Positions 1-8,058 of a stretch of DNA of 15,649 bases are shown here, in pieces. Below the pieces are notes generated by a model that saw only the letters and a program-made list of their open reading frames with translations, was not told the origin of the DNA and searched no databases. The DNA comes from Clostridiales bacterium (GTDB lineage: Bacteria; Bacillota; Clostridia; Lachnospirales; CAG-274), in contig JAJQCI010000262.1 in NCBI GenBank assembly GCA_021202835.1, forward strand, positions 1 to 15,649, read 5' to 3'. Within the stretch, counting starts at the first letter, position 1, and every line of letters starts with the position of its first letter. Made by a program: the position numbers and the translations under genes.

Positions 1-46
1 ACATACCACAATTGGATACTTTGTTTTTGACTAAGTCAGAAATCGT

Positions 47-97
47 AAAAAAAAAGAAAGCCGGCCTTTCCAGAAACATTATCTCAAAAGACCGGTT
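47..97 (-). terminator. Rho-independent terminator after thrC
   Basis: Read on the minus strand, CCGGTCTTT (plus 87-95) can pair with AAAGGCCGG (plus 61-69) in a 9-bp stem with one T-G wobble and a loop of about 17 nt. A T-rich run (the A-run at plus 47-59) follows immediately. It lies 16 nt past the thrC stop and nothing on the minus strand follows in the window, so it is the likely end of the long fab-acc-thrC transcript. The large loop makes it less than ideal, but the U tract is strong. Confidence 0.75.
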
Positions 98-112
98 TTA
101 ATAAATTCTTCT

Positions 113-1579
113 TTAAATTAATTTTGCTTTTATAAAGCCCTCTATTGCCTCTTTTTCTATGCAAATGTCGTGAAGGACGGGGCGCTTTTCGATGTCCTTT
201 ATGGGGGCAGGAACAGGTGTTCCGCTTACTTCCGAAAGGGTTCTTACAGCTTCGAAGGGGTCGATGCTCTTATATTTTTCGTCTATGGCCGCTAAAACGT
301 CCTTTGCAAACTTAAAGGGGCTTGCCGTTGAAACAACAACCGCAGGAGTATTGTCACCGCTTTCGCTTACATATTTTTTATATGAATTGTAGGCTACAGC
401 AGTGTGAGTGTCAAGGACATAGCCTTCCTTTTCGAAAACCTCCTTTATAATAGCGAAGGTTTCGGCTTCCGTGCTGTATTCGCCTATGAAGCTTGAATCC
501 ATTGCCGTAAAGCCATAGTCTCCCTCGGAGGAGAGAAGCTTCATTTTTTCGCTTACCGTTTCAGCGTCGCTTAAGTGGTAGAGAAGTCTTTCCAAATTCG
601 AAGAAATAAGAATATCCATAGAAGGAGATGAGGTCAAAATGAATTCTCTGCGTGCATTATATTCCCCTGTCTTAAAGAAGTCATAGAGAACCTTGTTTTC
701 GTTTGATGCACAAATCAGCTTGTCAACGGGCAGTCCCATATTCTTTGCGTAGTAGCCTGCCAAAATGTTTCCGAAATTTCCCGTAGGAACAACAAAGTTG
801 ATTTTCTCGCCTAATTTAACTCTTCCGGCTTTAACCATCTGAGCATAGGCATAGAAATAATAAACAATCTGGGGCGCAAGTCTGCCTATGTTTATAGAGT
901 TTGCGGAAGAAAATACATAGCCCTTTGCCGCAAGCTCTTCCTTTAAAGCCTTGTCTGTAAAGGCCTTTTTAACGGCAGTCTGGCAGTCGTCGAAGTTGCC
1001 CTTTATACCTACTACACAGGTGTTTCTGCCCTCCTGGGTTACCATCTGCTTTTTTTGAACATCTGAAACACCGTCTTGGGGGAAGAAAACAATAATGCCC
1101 GTTCCCTCAACATCGGCAAAGCCCTCCAAAGCCGCCTTGCCTGTGTCGCCGCTTGTGGCGGTAAGAATGACAATCTGTCTGTCCTCTCCGTTTTTTCTTG
1201 CAGAGGTTTTAAGAAGATAGGGCAGAATAGACAGAGCCATATCCTTAAAGGCTATTGTCTTTCCGTGGAAAAGCTCCAAAACTCCGCAGTCGGCCGTTTC
1301 CTTAAGGGGCGCAATAAGGGGAGTGTCGAATTTTTCGTCATATGCTCCGTTTATGCAGTATTTAAGCTCGTCTTCCGTGAAGTCGTCGAGAACAAGCCTT
1401 AAAACCCTGTAAGCAAGGGCCTTGTAGTCCATATTTAAAATTTCGTCAAGCTTAAAGTCAATTTTGGGAATCGCCTCGGGAACGTAAAGCCCTCCGTCGT
1501 CGGCTATTCCCTTTAAAATTGCCTGAGAAGCAGTAATATACTTACTGTCTCCTCTTGTACTTTTGTAAAGTAAAGCCAT
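113..1579 (-). CDS. thrC: Threonine synthase
   Basis: PLP enzyme converting O-phosphohomoserine to L-threonine, the last step of threonine synthesis in the cytosol. The 488-aa protein is of the long (Thr_synth_N-containing) type. The N-terminal domain has the signature around residues 18-34 (SQAILKGIADDGGLYVP). The PLP-binding lysine is Lys112 in the AFKDMA motif, TSGDTGKAA lies at 142-150, and a phosphate-binding PTGNFGN loop sits in the middle of the protein. The ATG at 1579 is preceded by a good GGAGG site (TACGGAGGCAG). It follows the DUF2334-type gene by only 21 nt on the same strand, with a terminator behind it, so it appears to be the last gene of the fatty-acid operon. No homoserine kinase or dehydrogenase gene is next to it, so it is separated from its pathway partners, at least within this window. 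Confidence 0.96.
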   Translation of the reverse strand: MALLYKSTRGDSKYITASQAILKGIADDGGLYVPEAIPKIDFKLDEILNMDYKALAYRVLRLVLDDFTEDELKYCINGAYDEKFDTPLIAPLKETADCGVLELFHGKTIAFKDMALSILPYLLKTSARKNGEDRQIVILTATSGDTGKAALEGFADVEGTGIIVFFPQDGVSDVQKKQMVTQEGRNTCVVGIKGNFDDCQTAVKKAFTDKALKEELAAKGYVFSSANSINIGRLAPQIVYYFYAYAQMVKAGRVKLGEKINFVVPTGNFGNILAGYYAKNMGLPVDKLICASNENKVLYDFFKTGEYNARREFILTSSPSMDILISSNLERLLYHLSDAETVSEKMKLLSSEGDYGFTAMDSSFIGEYSTEAETFAIIKEVFEKEGYVLDTHTAVAYNSYKKYVSESGDNTPAVVVSTASPFKFAKDVLAAIDEKYKSIDPFEAVRTLSEVSGTPVPAPIKDIEKRPVLHDICIEKEAIEGFIKAKLI

Positions 1580-1600
1580 TTTTATCTGCCTCCGTAATAG

Positions 1601-2968
1601 TTATTGTAAATATTCTTCAAAATATGTGAAGGTGTAGCCGTCTTCTATTATTTTGTCCGTCATAACGGGCAGAGCCCAATACGGGGTATAATACCAGTTT
1701 CTGACGCCCCATGGGGTAGTGTCGATTTCTATTTTTTCGAAATCTATACTGGGGTGGAAGAAAAGCCCCACAACACAGCCGGCGTCTTCACACTCCTGAA
1801 TTCGCCCCAGCATGTCGTCAAGCTCATATATATTGTTAAGATAATATGCCGGAAGAGGAACATATGTTACCGTGTGTCCATCAGAAGCCTCAACAGTCAC
1901 AATGTCGTCTGATTTATTCAGATGGCCGGTGCTTTGGAAAATAACGGAATAAACCTCCTCAGCCATTTTAAGGTCGGAGGGCGTTGCGCCGTAGTGGGGA
2001 AACTCCCACATAGAACACTCAAACCCCAGCATCTCCGCATTATCTCTTGCCATAACAAGCCTTTCAGCCCTTTCCTGCCTTGAAAGTGTTGAAACAAGGC
2101 CGAATTCAAAGCCGTCAGCTGAGAAATAGTCGTCAAACTGGTGTGTGTATCCGTGAATTATGAGCTTTCCGCCCTTATCGATAAGATAATCCAGAGTATA
2201 CATAAAATCCGCAGTATATGTATTTGTCATTTTCGTTAAATCAACGTCAATATCCTCTCCGGGGTTTACATATCTCAAAATTGCGGCGATGTAAAACAGC
2301 TGTTCACGCCTTTCAAGATATTCTCCCACGGCTCTCAGCTTTTCATGGCCCTCGTCGGTATATCTGGGGTTTTCGCAGTATCCGTCGGGGTTTATGTCCT
2401 CAAGGCGGAGAAGCGCCGGAAGACTGTCTTCCGATTTGACAAGCGCAGGAACATCCGACGTGTCGGTTTTCCTGTAGAGTATGTTAACGCTGTCGTTTTC
2501 AGAGTCGAAAACCGCCGCAACACCCATACCCTTAACCAATTTATAAAATGATATAAAACATTTCCCATCTATTTCCATAAAATAGGGATTTATTTTTTCT
2601 TCGCTGTAGCCGGAAAAAATAAAGTTGTCATAAATAACGCCGTATTCTTCGGCATTCTCATCCATAAGGGAAACAAGAATATCATATGTTTCCTCAAAGG
2701 GAACATAAAGCCTTCCGTCGTAAAAGTAAGTGTCTGCATTTAAGGGAATGTCTTTAAAATAAACCTCCGTAGGCGCTTTCTGAACAGTAAAAAGATGTTC
2801 CTCTCCCAAGCGCCTGTTTTCCGAAACGGCTTCCGACGTGTATGCATTGCTTATAGCCTTAAGGCCTGCCCTTGCTTCATGATATGAATAAAGAAAATAT
2901 ATGCATACAGCCGCCGCTGCCCCAAACAGCAGCACTGTAAGCACGATTTTTAAAATTCTTTTACTCAC
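1601..2968 (-). CDS. Membrane-anchored polysaccharide deacetylase-like protein (DUF2334 type)
   Basis: Predicted extracytoplasmic protein of 455 aa. Residues 6-27 form one hydrophobic segment after a short basic N-terminus (signal anchor). Residues about 70-165 look like a copper-amine-oxidase-N/stalk-type domain (repeated YFYDGRLYVPF- and FISFYKLVKGMG-like strands). Residues about 185-455 form a NodB/DUF2334-like barrel with RLEDIN (Asp191 as candidate catalytic or metal Asp), the HGYTH motif (His272 and His276) and a late FFHPS motif. This suggests hydrolysis of an acyl group on a cell-wall or exopolysaccharide sugar, but the substrate is unknown. I chose the GTG at 2968: it overlaps the accA stop by 8 nt (GTGAGTAA), has GGAG just upstream, and puts the membrane segment at the N-terminus. 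An in-frame ATG at 3013 would overlap accA by 53 nt. It sits between accA and thrC in the operon. Family assignment is by motif only. Confidence 0.78.
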   Translation of the reverse strand: MSKRILKIVLTVLLFGAAAAVCIYFLYSYHEARAGLKAISNAYTSEAVSENRRLGEEHLFTVQKAPTEVYFKDIPLNADTYFYDGRLYVPFEETYDILVSLMDENAEEYGVIYDNFIFSGYSEEKINPYFMEIDGKCFISFYKLVKGMGVAAVFDSENDSVNILYRKTDTSDVPALVKSEDSLPALLRLEDINPDGYCENPRYTDEGHEKLRAVGEYLERREQLFYIAAILRYVNPGEDIDVDLTKMTNTYTADFMYTLDYLIDKGGKLIIHGYTHQFDDYFSADGFEFGLVSTLSRQERAERLVMARDNAEMLGFECSMWEFPHYGATPSDLKMAEEVYSVIFQSTGHLNKSDDIVTVEASDGHTVTYVPLPAYYLNNIYELDDMLGRIQECEDAGCVVGLFFHPSIDFEKIEIDTTPWGVRNWYYTPYWALPVMTDKIIEDGYTFTYFEEYLQ

Positions 2969-3755
2969 TGTAAACTCCGAAGGCTCTGAACCTCTTATAT
3001 CTGTTTTCGGCAAGCTCCTCGGGAGAAAAAGCCATAAGCTTGGGGAGCTCCTCCAGAAGACTGTGTTTAATCAAATTCGCCGTAAACTCAAAGTCTTCGC
3101 CGGCCCCTCCGGGAACCTCGTCGATTATCTTTTCGATTACACCCAGCTCAAGAAGGTCCTTGGCCGTTATTTTCATAATGTCTGCCGCTTCTTCGGCTCT
3201 TGAGCCGTCCTTCCAAAGTATGGAAGCAAAGCCCTCGGGAGAAAGAATGGCATAAACCGAATTTTCAAGCATCCATACTCTGTCTGCCGTAGCAAGGGCA
3301 ATTGCGCCGCCGCTTCCTCCTTCACCTGTTATTATGGAAATAATAGGGGTTTTAAGCCTTGACAGCTCGAAAAGATTTCTGGCGATAGCCTCGCCCTGGC
3401 CTCTTTCCTCTGCCCCTACTCCCGGATATGCTCCGGAGGTGTTTACAAAACAGATAACGGGTCTGTGGAATTTTTCGGCCTGCTTCATAAGCCTTAAGGC
3501 CTTTCTGTAGCCCTCTGGGTGAGCCTGACCGAAGTTTCTTTCCATATTTTCCTTTAAATCCTTGCCTTTTTGAATACCCACAACCGTAACGGGAATGTCG
3601 TTAAGCCATGCAAGTCCGCCTACAACAGCCTTGTCGTCGGCGAAAAGCCTGTCTCCATGAAGTTCAATAAAGCCCGTAAAACAGTGGTTTATATAGTCAA
3701 GAGCAGTCGGTCTTGTGGCAAGACGTGCTATTTTTACTTTGTCATATGCTTTCAC
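2961..3755 (-). CDS. accA: Acetyl-CoA carboxylase carboxyltransferase, alpha subunit
   Basis: With AccD it forms the carboxyltransferase that moves the carboxyl group from carboxybiotin to acetyl-CoA, giving malonyl-CoA for FabD. The 264-aa protein has the crotonase-like core with NTSGAYPGVGAEERGQ at 105-120, an oxyanion-type GEGGSGGA at 144-151 and LSPEGFASILWKD at about 171-183. It is shorter than E. coli AccA (about 319 aa), as is usual in Firmicutes with the trimmed N-terminus. The start is a GTG whose GTGA overlaps the accD stop by 4 nt, a classic arrangement for coupled translation and equal subunit output. Its own stop overlaps the next gene's GTG. No accB or accC lies in the window, so biotin carboxylation must be encoded elsewhere. 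Confidence 0.96.
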   Translation of the reverse strand: MKAYDKVKIARLATRPTALDYINHCFTGFIELHGDRLFADDKAVVGGLAWLNDIPVTVVGIQKGKDLKENMERNFGQAHPEGYRKALRLMKQAEKFHRPVICFVNTSGAYPGVGAEERGQGEAIARNLFELSRLKTPIISIITGEGGSGGAIALATADRVWMLENSVYAILSPEGFASILWKDGSRAEEAADIMKITAKDLLELGVIEKIIDEVPGGAGEDFEFTANLIKHSLLEELPKLMAFSPEELAENRYKRFRAFGVYSE

Positions 3756-4669
3756 TGTTCTTTACCTCCTTTGCCGTAGTGTAATTTTATAATTTCAGCA
3801 AGCCTTCCGGGCATGTCCTCTCTTTTGACAATCATGTCAACAAAGCCGTGGGCAAGCTGGAACTCAGCCGTCTGGAAGTCGTCGGGAAGCTTCTGTTTAA
3901 TTGTTCCCTCAATAACTCTTCTGCCGGCAAAGCCTATAAGGGCCTTGGGCTCGGCGATTATAATGTCTCCCAGCATAGCGAAGGAGGCCGAAACTCCCCC
4001 TGTTGTGGGGTCAGTCAAAACAGATATGTAAAGCTGACCTGCTTCCGAAAGCTTCGCCGCAGCCGCCGAGGTTTTTGTCATCTGCATAAGGGAAATTATA
4101 CCCTCCTGCATTCTTGCGCCGCCCGAAGCCGCAAAAAGAACAACGGGAAGCTTGTTTTCAGCCCCGTATTCAAAAGCTCTGGCAAGCTTCTCCCCTACTA
4201 CAGAGCCCATTGAAGCCATTATAAATGAAGAATCCATAGCGCCTATAACACAGTCGCAGCCGCCGATTTTACATCTTCCGGTTATAACAGCGTCTTTTAT
4301 GCCTGTTTTTTTCTGCATTTCGGCAATTTTAGTCTCATAATCGGGAAAGCTCAAGGGGTTGGCCGCTGTCATATTTGCGTCAAACTCAGTGAAGCTGCCC
4401 TTGTCGGCGGTTATAAAAATTCTCTCTCTTGCCCCTATTCTGAAATATTTTCCGCACTTGGGGCAAATTTTATATCTTCCCGCTTCGGTCTTCGAAACCT
4501 CCGTTCCGCAGCCCTTACATTTAGCCTTAACCTCTGTCTTTTGAGGCTCGAAAACCTCTTTTTCACCCTCCGCTGAAACGGAAACGGCTTTTTTTATAAC
4601 AATTTCGTCTTTTTTCTTAAAAATTTTATTTACCAAAGGCGTATATTTAGATTTACCGAATAAAGTCAC
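3752..4669 (-). CDS. accD: Acetyl-CoA carboxylase carboxyltransferase, beta subunit
   Basis: Partner of AccA in malonyl-CoA formation. The 305-aa protein carries a four-cysteine zinc ribbon (Cys51, Cys54, Cys69, Cys72, as CKGC and CPKC) and a crotonase-fold body including ASGGARMQEG and TDPTTGGVSASFAMLGD. A lysine-rich, poorly conserved stretch of about 50 residues precedes the zinc ribbon, longer than in many AccD proteins, where about 25 residues is typical. The start codon is GTG at 4669, with AAGGAG about 8 nt upstream. A 40-nt gap separates it from fabZ, the place where accC is commonly found in related clusters. No biotin carboxylase fragment is visible there. Confidence 0.96.
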   Translation of the reverse strand: MTLFGKSKYTPLVNKIFKKKDEIVIKKAVSVSAEGEKEVFEPQKTEVKAKCKGCGTEVSKTEAGRYKICPKCGKYFRIGARERIFITADKGSFTEFDANMTAANPLSFPDYETKIAEMQKKTGIKDAVITGRCKIGGCDCVIGAMDSSFIMASMGSVVGEKLARAFEYGAENKLPVVLFAASGGARMQEGIISLMQMTKTSAAAAKLSEAGQLYISVLTDPTTGGVSASFAMLGDIIIAEPKALIGFAGRRVIEGTIKQKLPDDFQTAEFQLAHGFVDMIVKREDMPGRLAEIIKLHYGKGGKEQ

Positions 4670-4709
4670 CTTGTTAATCTCCTTTCTTTACACTTAAAAC
4701 AACCCGGGC

Positions 4710-5132
4710 TCAGGCGATTATAAAAGTAAGCTCGCCTTCGGCAACCTTCTTGTCTCCCACATATGCGACGGCCTTTCCTACGCCTGCCACCTTTTTAAGC
4801 TTTATAATCTCCATTTCGAGCCTGAGCTGATCTCCCGGCACAACCATCCCTCTGAACTTACACTTGTCTATAGCGCCGAAAAGAGGTGTTTTGCCTTTAT
4901 ATTCGGGCATTGAAAGAATGGCAACAGCCCCTGCCTGTGCAAGAGCCTCCATAATAAGAACACCCGGCATAACAGGCTGACCGGGAAAGTGACCCTGAAA
5001 GAAAGCCTCGTTCATAGTTACGTTTTTAATGGCAACAACCCTTTTTCCCTCTTCTATTTCAAGAACTCTGTCTATAAGAAGCATGGGATATCTGTGGGGA
5101 AGAGTTTCCATAATTTGGTTTATATCCATCAT
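4710..5132 (-). CDS. fabZ: 3-hydroxyacyl-ACP dehydratase FabZ
   Basis: Removes water from 3-hydroxyacyl-ACP to give trans-2-enoyl-ACP in the elongation cycle. The 140-aa hot-dog-fold protein starts with LPHRYPMLLIDR (11-22) and has the catalytic pair His48 in GHFPGQPVMPG and Glu62 in LIMEALAQ. The start is one of two adjacent ATGs (5132 or 5129), 4 nt beyond the fabF stop. The ribosome binding site GGGAGG is embedded in the end of fabF. No second dehydratase/isomerase (FabA, FabM or FabN) is seen in the window, so the route to unsaturated fatty acids is not explained by this cluster. Confidence 0.97.
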   Translation of the reverse strand: MMDINQIMETLPHRYPMLLIDRVLEIEEGKRVVAIKNVTMNEAFFQGHFPGQPVMPGVLIMEALAQAGAVAILSMPEYKGKTPLFGAIDKCKFRGMVVPGDQLRLEMEIIKLKKVAGVGKAVAYVGDKKVAEGELTFIIA

Positions 5133-5136
5133 AGCC

Positions 5137-6369
5137 TTATTCCTCCCACTTTTTTATACAGATAACGCCGTTGTGACCGCCGAAGCCCAGTGTGTTTGAA
5201 ATAGCATACTTAATGTCTCTCTCTTTGCCATTGTTTACGGTGTAGTCAAGGTCAAGATCCGGGTCGGGGGTTGTATAGCCTATTGTAGGAGGCACAAAGC
5301 CTTCTTTAACGGCAAGCACTGTCGCAATTGCTTCGATTGCTCCTGTTGCTCCCAGTAAGTGGCCCGTCATAGACTTTGTTGAGCTTATTGAAATGTCATA
5401 GGCTCTTTCGCCGAAGAGGTCCTTAATAGCTCTTGTTTCCATTTTGTCGTTTAAAGCCGTAGATGTTCCGTGAGCGTTTATATAATCAACGGTATCCGTT
5501 CCGGCTTCGTCGATAGCCGCCTTCATAGCAGATCTTGCGCCCTCGCCGTCTTCCTTGGGAGCGGTAATATGATAAGCATCGTCTGTAGCGCCGTAGCCTA
5601 CAATCTCGCCGTAAATCTTTGCTCCTCTTGCCTTGGCGTGTTCAAGCTCTTCGAGCAGAAGAACCCCTGAGCCTTCGCCCATAACAAAGCCGCTTCTGTT
5701 TAAATCAAAGGGTGTTGAAGCCTTTAAGGGATCCTCCGAGCCTGTAAGGGTTCTTGCGGAACAGAAGCCGGCAACGCCGATTCTTGTAATGGGCGCTTCA
5801 GCCCCTCCGGCAAGAATCATATCTGAATAGCCGTGTTTAATGTTTCTGAATGCCTCGCCTATGGCGTGAGTTGAAGAAGCACATGCTGTAACTATACAGG
5901 TACAAATGCCCTTTGCCCCTACCTGAATGGCTACATTTCCGGCAGCCATATTTGTGATAGCCATAGGGATAAAGAAGGGGCTTACCTTTCTTGCGCCGCT
6001 TTCATGCATCTTTATAACCTGTTCTTCGATTGTGGCGATTCCGCCGATTCCCGAGCCTATAATAACGCCGAAGCGTCCGGCGTCCTCCTTGGAAACATCG
6101 AGGCCCGAATCCTTCATACATTCATCAGCAGCCACCATAGCATACTGGCAGAATTTGTCCAGTCTCTTCTGCTCCTTCTTTCCTATTACCCTGTCGGGGT
6201 TAAAATCCTTAACCTGTCCGGCTACTTTAGCCTTAAGGTCAGATGTGTCAAATCTATCTATAATGCTGATTCCGCATTTTCCCTCTTTGAGTCCGTTCCA
6301 AAATTCGGGAACGCTGTTTCCGAGAGGGGTTACAGCTCCCAGACCCGTTATAACTACTCTGTTAGACAT
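5137..6369 (-). CDS. fabF: 3-oxoacyl-ACP synthase II (KAS II)
   Basis: Condenses acyl-ACP with malonyl-ACP during chain elongation. The 410-aa thiolase-fold protein has the complete Cys-His-His triad: Cys163 in VTACASSTHAIG, His300 in NAHGTST and His337 in MTGHLLGATGAIEA. Length matches E. coli FabF (413 aa). It is the only elongating KAS in the window (no FabB). The ATG at 6369 follows fabG by 10 nt, and its AGGAGG site overlaps the end of fabG. In many clostridial clusters accB lies directly after fabF; here fabZ follows after 4 nt. Confidence 0.97.
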   Translation of the reverse strand: MSNRVVITGLGAVTPLGNSVPEFWNGLKEGKCGISIIDRFDTSDLKAKVAGQVKDFNPDRVIGKKEQKRLDKFCQYAMVAADECMKDSGLDVSKEDAGRFGVIIGSGIGGIATIEEQVIKMHESGARKVSPFFIPMAITNMAAGNVAIQVGAKGICTCIVTACASSTHAIGEAFRNIKHGYSDMILAGGAEAPITRIGVAGFCSARTLTGSEDPLKASTPFDLNRSGFVMGEGSGVLLLEELEHAKARGAKIYGEIVGYGATDDAYHITAPKEDGEGARSAMKAAIDEAGTDTVDYINAHGTSTALNDKMETRAIKDLFGERAYDISISSTKSMTGHLLGATGAIEAIATVLAVKEGFVPPTIGYTTPDPDLDLDYTVNNGKERDIKYAISNTLGFGGHNGVICIKKWEE

Positions 6370-6379
6370 AATAACCTCC

Positions 6380-7111
6380 TTATTGCATAACCATACCGCC
6401 GTCGCAGTTTACGACCTGGCCGGTAATATAATCGTTTTCGGCAAAGAACAGGGCAACCTTGGCCACGTCTTCGGGGAGACCCTGTCTGCCCAAAGGAATC
6501 TGGGCAAGCATAGCATTTTTAACATCATCGGTTAGAACATCCGTCATAGGTGTTTTAATAAAGCCGGGTGCTATGGCGTTGCACGTAATTCCTCTTGAGC
6601 CCAGTTCTCTGGCGGCTGTTTTTGTTATGCCCAAAACTCCTGCCTTGCTGGCGGAATAGTTAAGCTGGCCTATATTTCCCATTAAACCCACAACAGAGCT
6701 TAAGTTGATTATAGCGCCTCTCTTCTGCTTAAGCATAATCTTTGAAGCGTGCTTAATCATATTGAAAGTGCCCTTAAGGTTAATTCTAATAACGTCGTCG
6801 AAGTCCTTTTCCTTCATACGGATAAGAAGGCCGTCTCTTGTTATGCCGGCATTGTTTACCAAAACGTCAACAGTGCCGAATTTTTCCTTTGCGCCCTTAA
6901 CAAGCCCCTCGGCCTGTTCAAAGTCGCTTATGTCGGCTGTTATGCCTATACAGTCAACACCGAAGGCCTTAATTTCATCAATAGTTTCTTCGGGTATTTT
7001 AATGTCGTTTATAACGATGTTTGCGCCCTTAGCGGCGAAAGCCTTTGCTATGGCAAAGCCTATACCTCTTGAAGAGCCCGTAACGATAACGGTTTTTCCT
7101 TTTAAGTCCAT
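6380..7111 (-). CDS. fabG: 3-oxoacyl-ACP reductase
   Basis: NADPH-dependent reduction of 3-oxoacyl-ACP to 3-hydroxyacyl-ACP. The 243-aa short-chain dehydrogenase has the cofactor loop TGSSRGIG (11-18), NNAG (86-89), and catalytic Asn111, Ser139, Tyr152 and Lys156 (YSASK). It ends in the typical CDGGM-containing tail. It lies 2 nt after fabD, and its ribosome binding site (GGAGGATTATAATT) is formed by the last codons of fabD, implying close translational linkage. Confidence 0.97.
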   Translation of the reverse strand: MDLKGKTVIVTGSSRGIGFAIAKAFAAKGANIVINDIKIPEETIDEIKAFGVDCIGITADISDFEQAEGLVKGAKEKFGTVDVLVNNAGITRDGLLIRMKEKDFDDVIRINLKGTFNMIKHASKIMLKQKRGAIINLSSVVGLMGNIGQLNYSASKAGVLGITKTAARELGSRGITCNAIAPGFIKTPMTDVLTDDVKNAMLAQIPLGRQGLPEDVAKVALFFAENDYITGQVVNCDGGMVMQ

Positions 7112-7113
7112 AA

Positions 7114-8034
7114 TTATAATCCTCCCAATGCTTTTTCCAGAGTCTTTAAATCTTCCACATTAACGGCCTTAACCTGTCTCGAAACCTTCTTAACAAAAGA
7201 TGTAAGGGTCTTTCCCGGGCCCATTTCGATAAATGTGTCAACTCCTGCGTCAATAAGGTTTTTAACCGTCTGTTCCCACTTAACCGGACTCATAACCTGC
7301 TTCGTAAGTGTGGGAATAACGTCTTCCTTTCCCTTATAGGCTCCTGCCGTAAGGTTTGAAATAACGGGAATGTTAAAATCCTTTATATCGATATTCTGAA
7401 GCTCGGCGTTAAGTCTGTCTGAAGCCGGCTTTAAAAGAGGAGTGTGGAAGGGCCCGGACACATTAAGCCTTACAACTCTCTTTGCTCCTGCTTCGGTAAG
7501 CAAGGGCTCCGCCTTTTCAACCTCTTCCTTATAGCCTGCAACGGCAATCTGCCCCGGGCAGTTATAGTTGGCTATAAAAACTCTTTCGGGGTTTACACTG
7601 TTTAAAACCTCCTGAATTTTTTCGGCACTGAGGTTTATAACGGCGCTCATAGCCCCAACCCCTGCCGGAACGGCCTCTGTCATAAAGCGGCCTCTTTTTC
7701 TTACCAAAACAACGGCTTCCTCAAAGCTCATAACACCTGCCGCAACAAGGGCGGAATATTCCCCAAGGCTCAAGCCTGCAGCATAGTCGGCCTTACAGCC
7801 TTTTTCTTCCATAAGCCTTAAAACCGCCGTACTCATTGTTAAAATAGCAGGCTGAGTATATTCCGTTATATTAAGTCTGTCGTCTTCTTCAAAACAGATT
7901 TTTGAAATCTCAAAGCCCAAAGCCTTGTCTGCCGAGTCAAAAACCTCTCTGCAGACAGGAAAGCTGTCATAAAGCTCTTTTCCCATACCGCTTTGCTGAG
8001 CGCCCTGTCCGCTGAATATAAATGCTGTAGCCAT
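7114..8034 (-). CDS. fabD: Malonyl-CoA:ACP transacylase
   Basis: Transfers malonyl from CoA to ACP, feeding all condensation steps. The 306-aa protein shows FSGQGAQ near the N-terminus (7-13), the nucleophile Ser89 in GLSLGEYSAL and the catalytic His197 in GPFHTPLL. Length matches E. coli FabD (309 aa). The ATG at 8034 has TAGGAG upstream, and the gap to fabK is 24 nt. Confidence 0.97.
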   Translation of the reverse strand: MATAFIFSGQGAQQSGMGKELYDSFPVCREVFDSADKALGFEISKICFEEDDRLNITEYTQPAILTMSTAVLRLMEEKGCKADYAAGLSLGEYSALVAAGVMSFEEAVVLVRKRGRFMTEAVPAGVGAMSAVINLSAEKIQEVLNSVNPERVFIANYNCPGQIAVAGYKEEVEKAEPLLTEAGAKRVVRLNVSGPFHTPLLKPASDRLNAELQNIDIKDFNIPVISNLTAGAYKGKEDVIPTLTKQVMSPVKWEQTVKNLIDAGVDTFIEMGPGKTLTSFVKKVSRQVKAVNVEDLKTLEKALGGL

Positions 8035-8058
8035 ATATAAAATCTCCTAAAATATTTA

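Noticed and set aside
2969..3013. ATG at 3013 as start of the DUF2334-type protein
   Set aside because: It would overlap accA by 53 nt and put 15 hydrophilic residues before the signal anchor. The GTG at 2968 has GGAG upstream and a coupled overlap with the accA stop.
5927..6535. A 202-codon open frame on the plus strand opposite fabF and fabG
   Set aside because: It lies wholly antisense to two certain genes, spans their junction, has low-complexity composition typical of reverse-strand frames, and has no plausible ribosome binding site or family motif.
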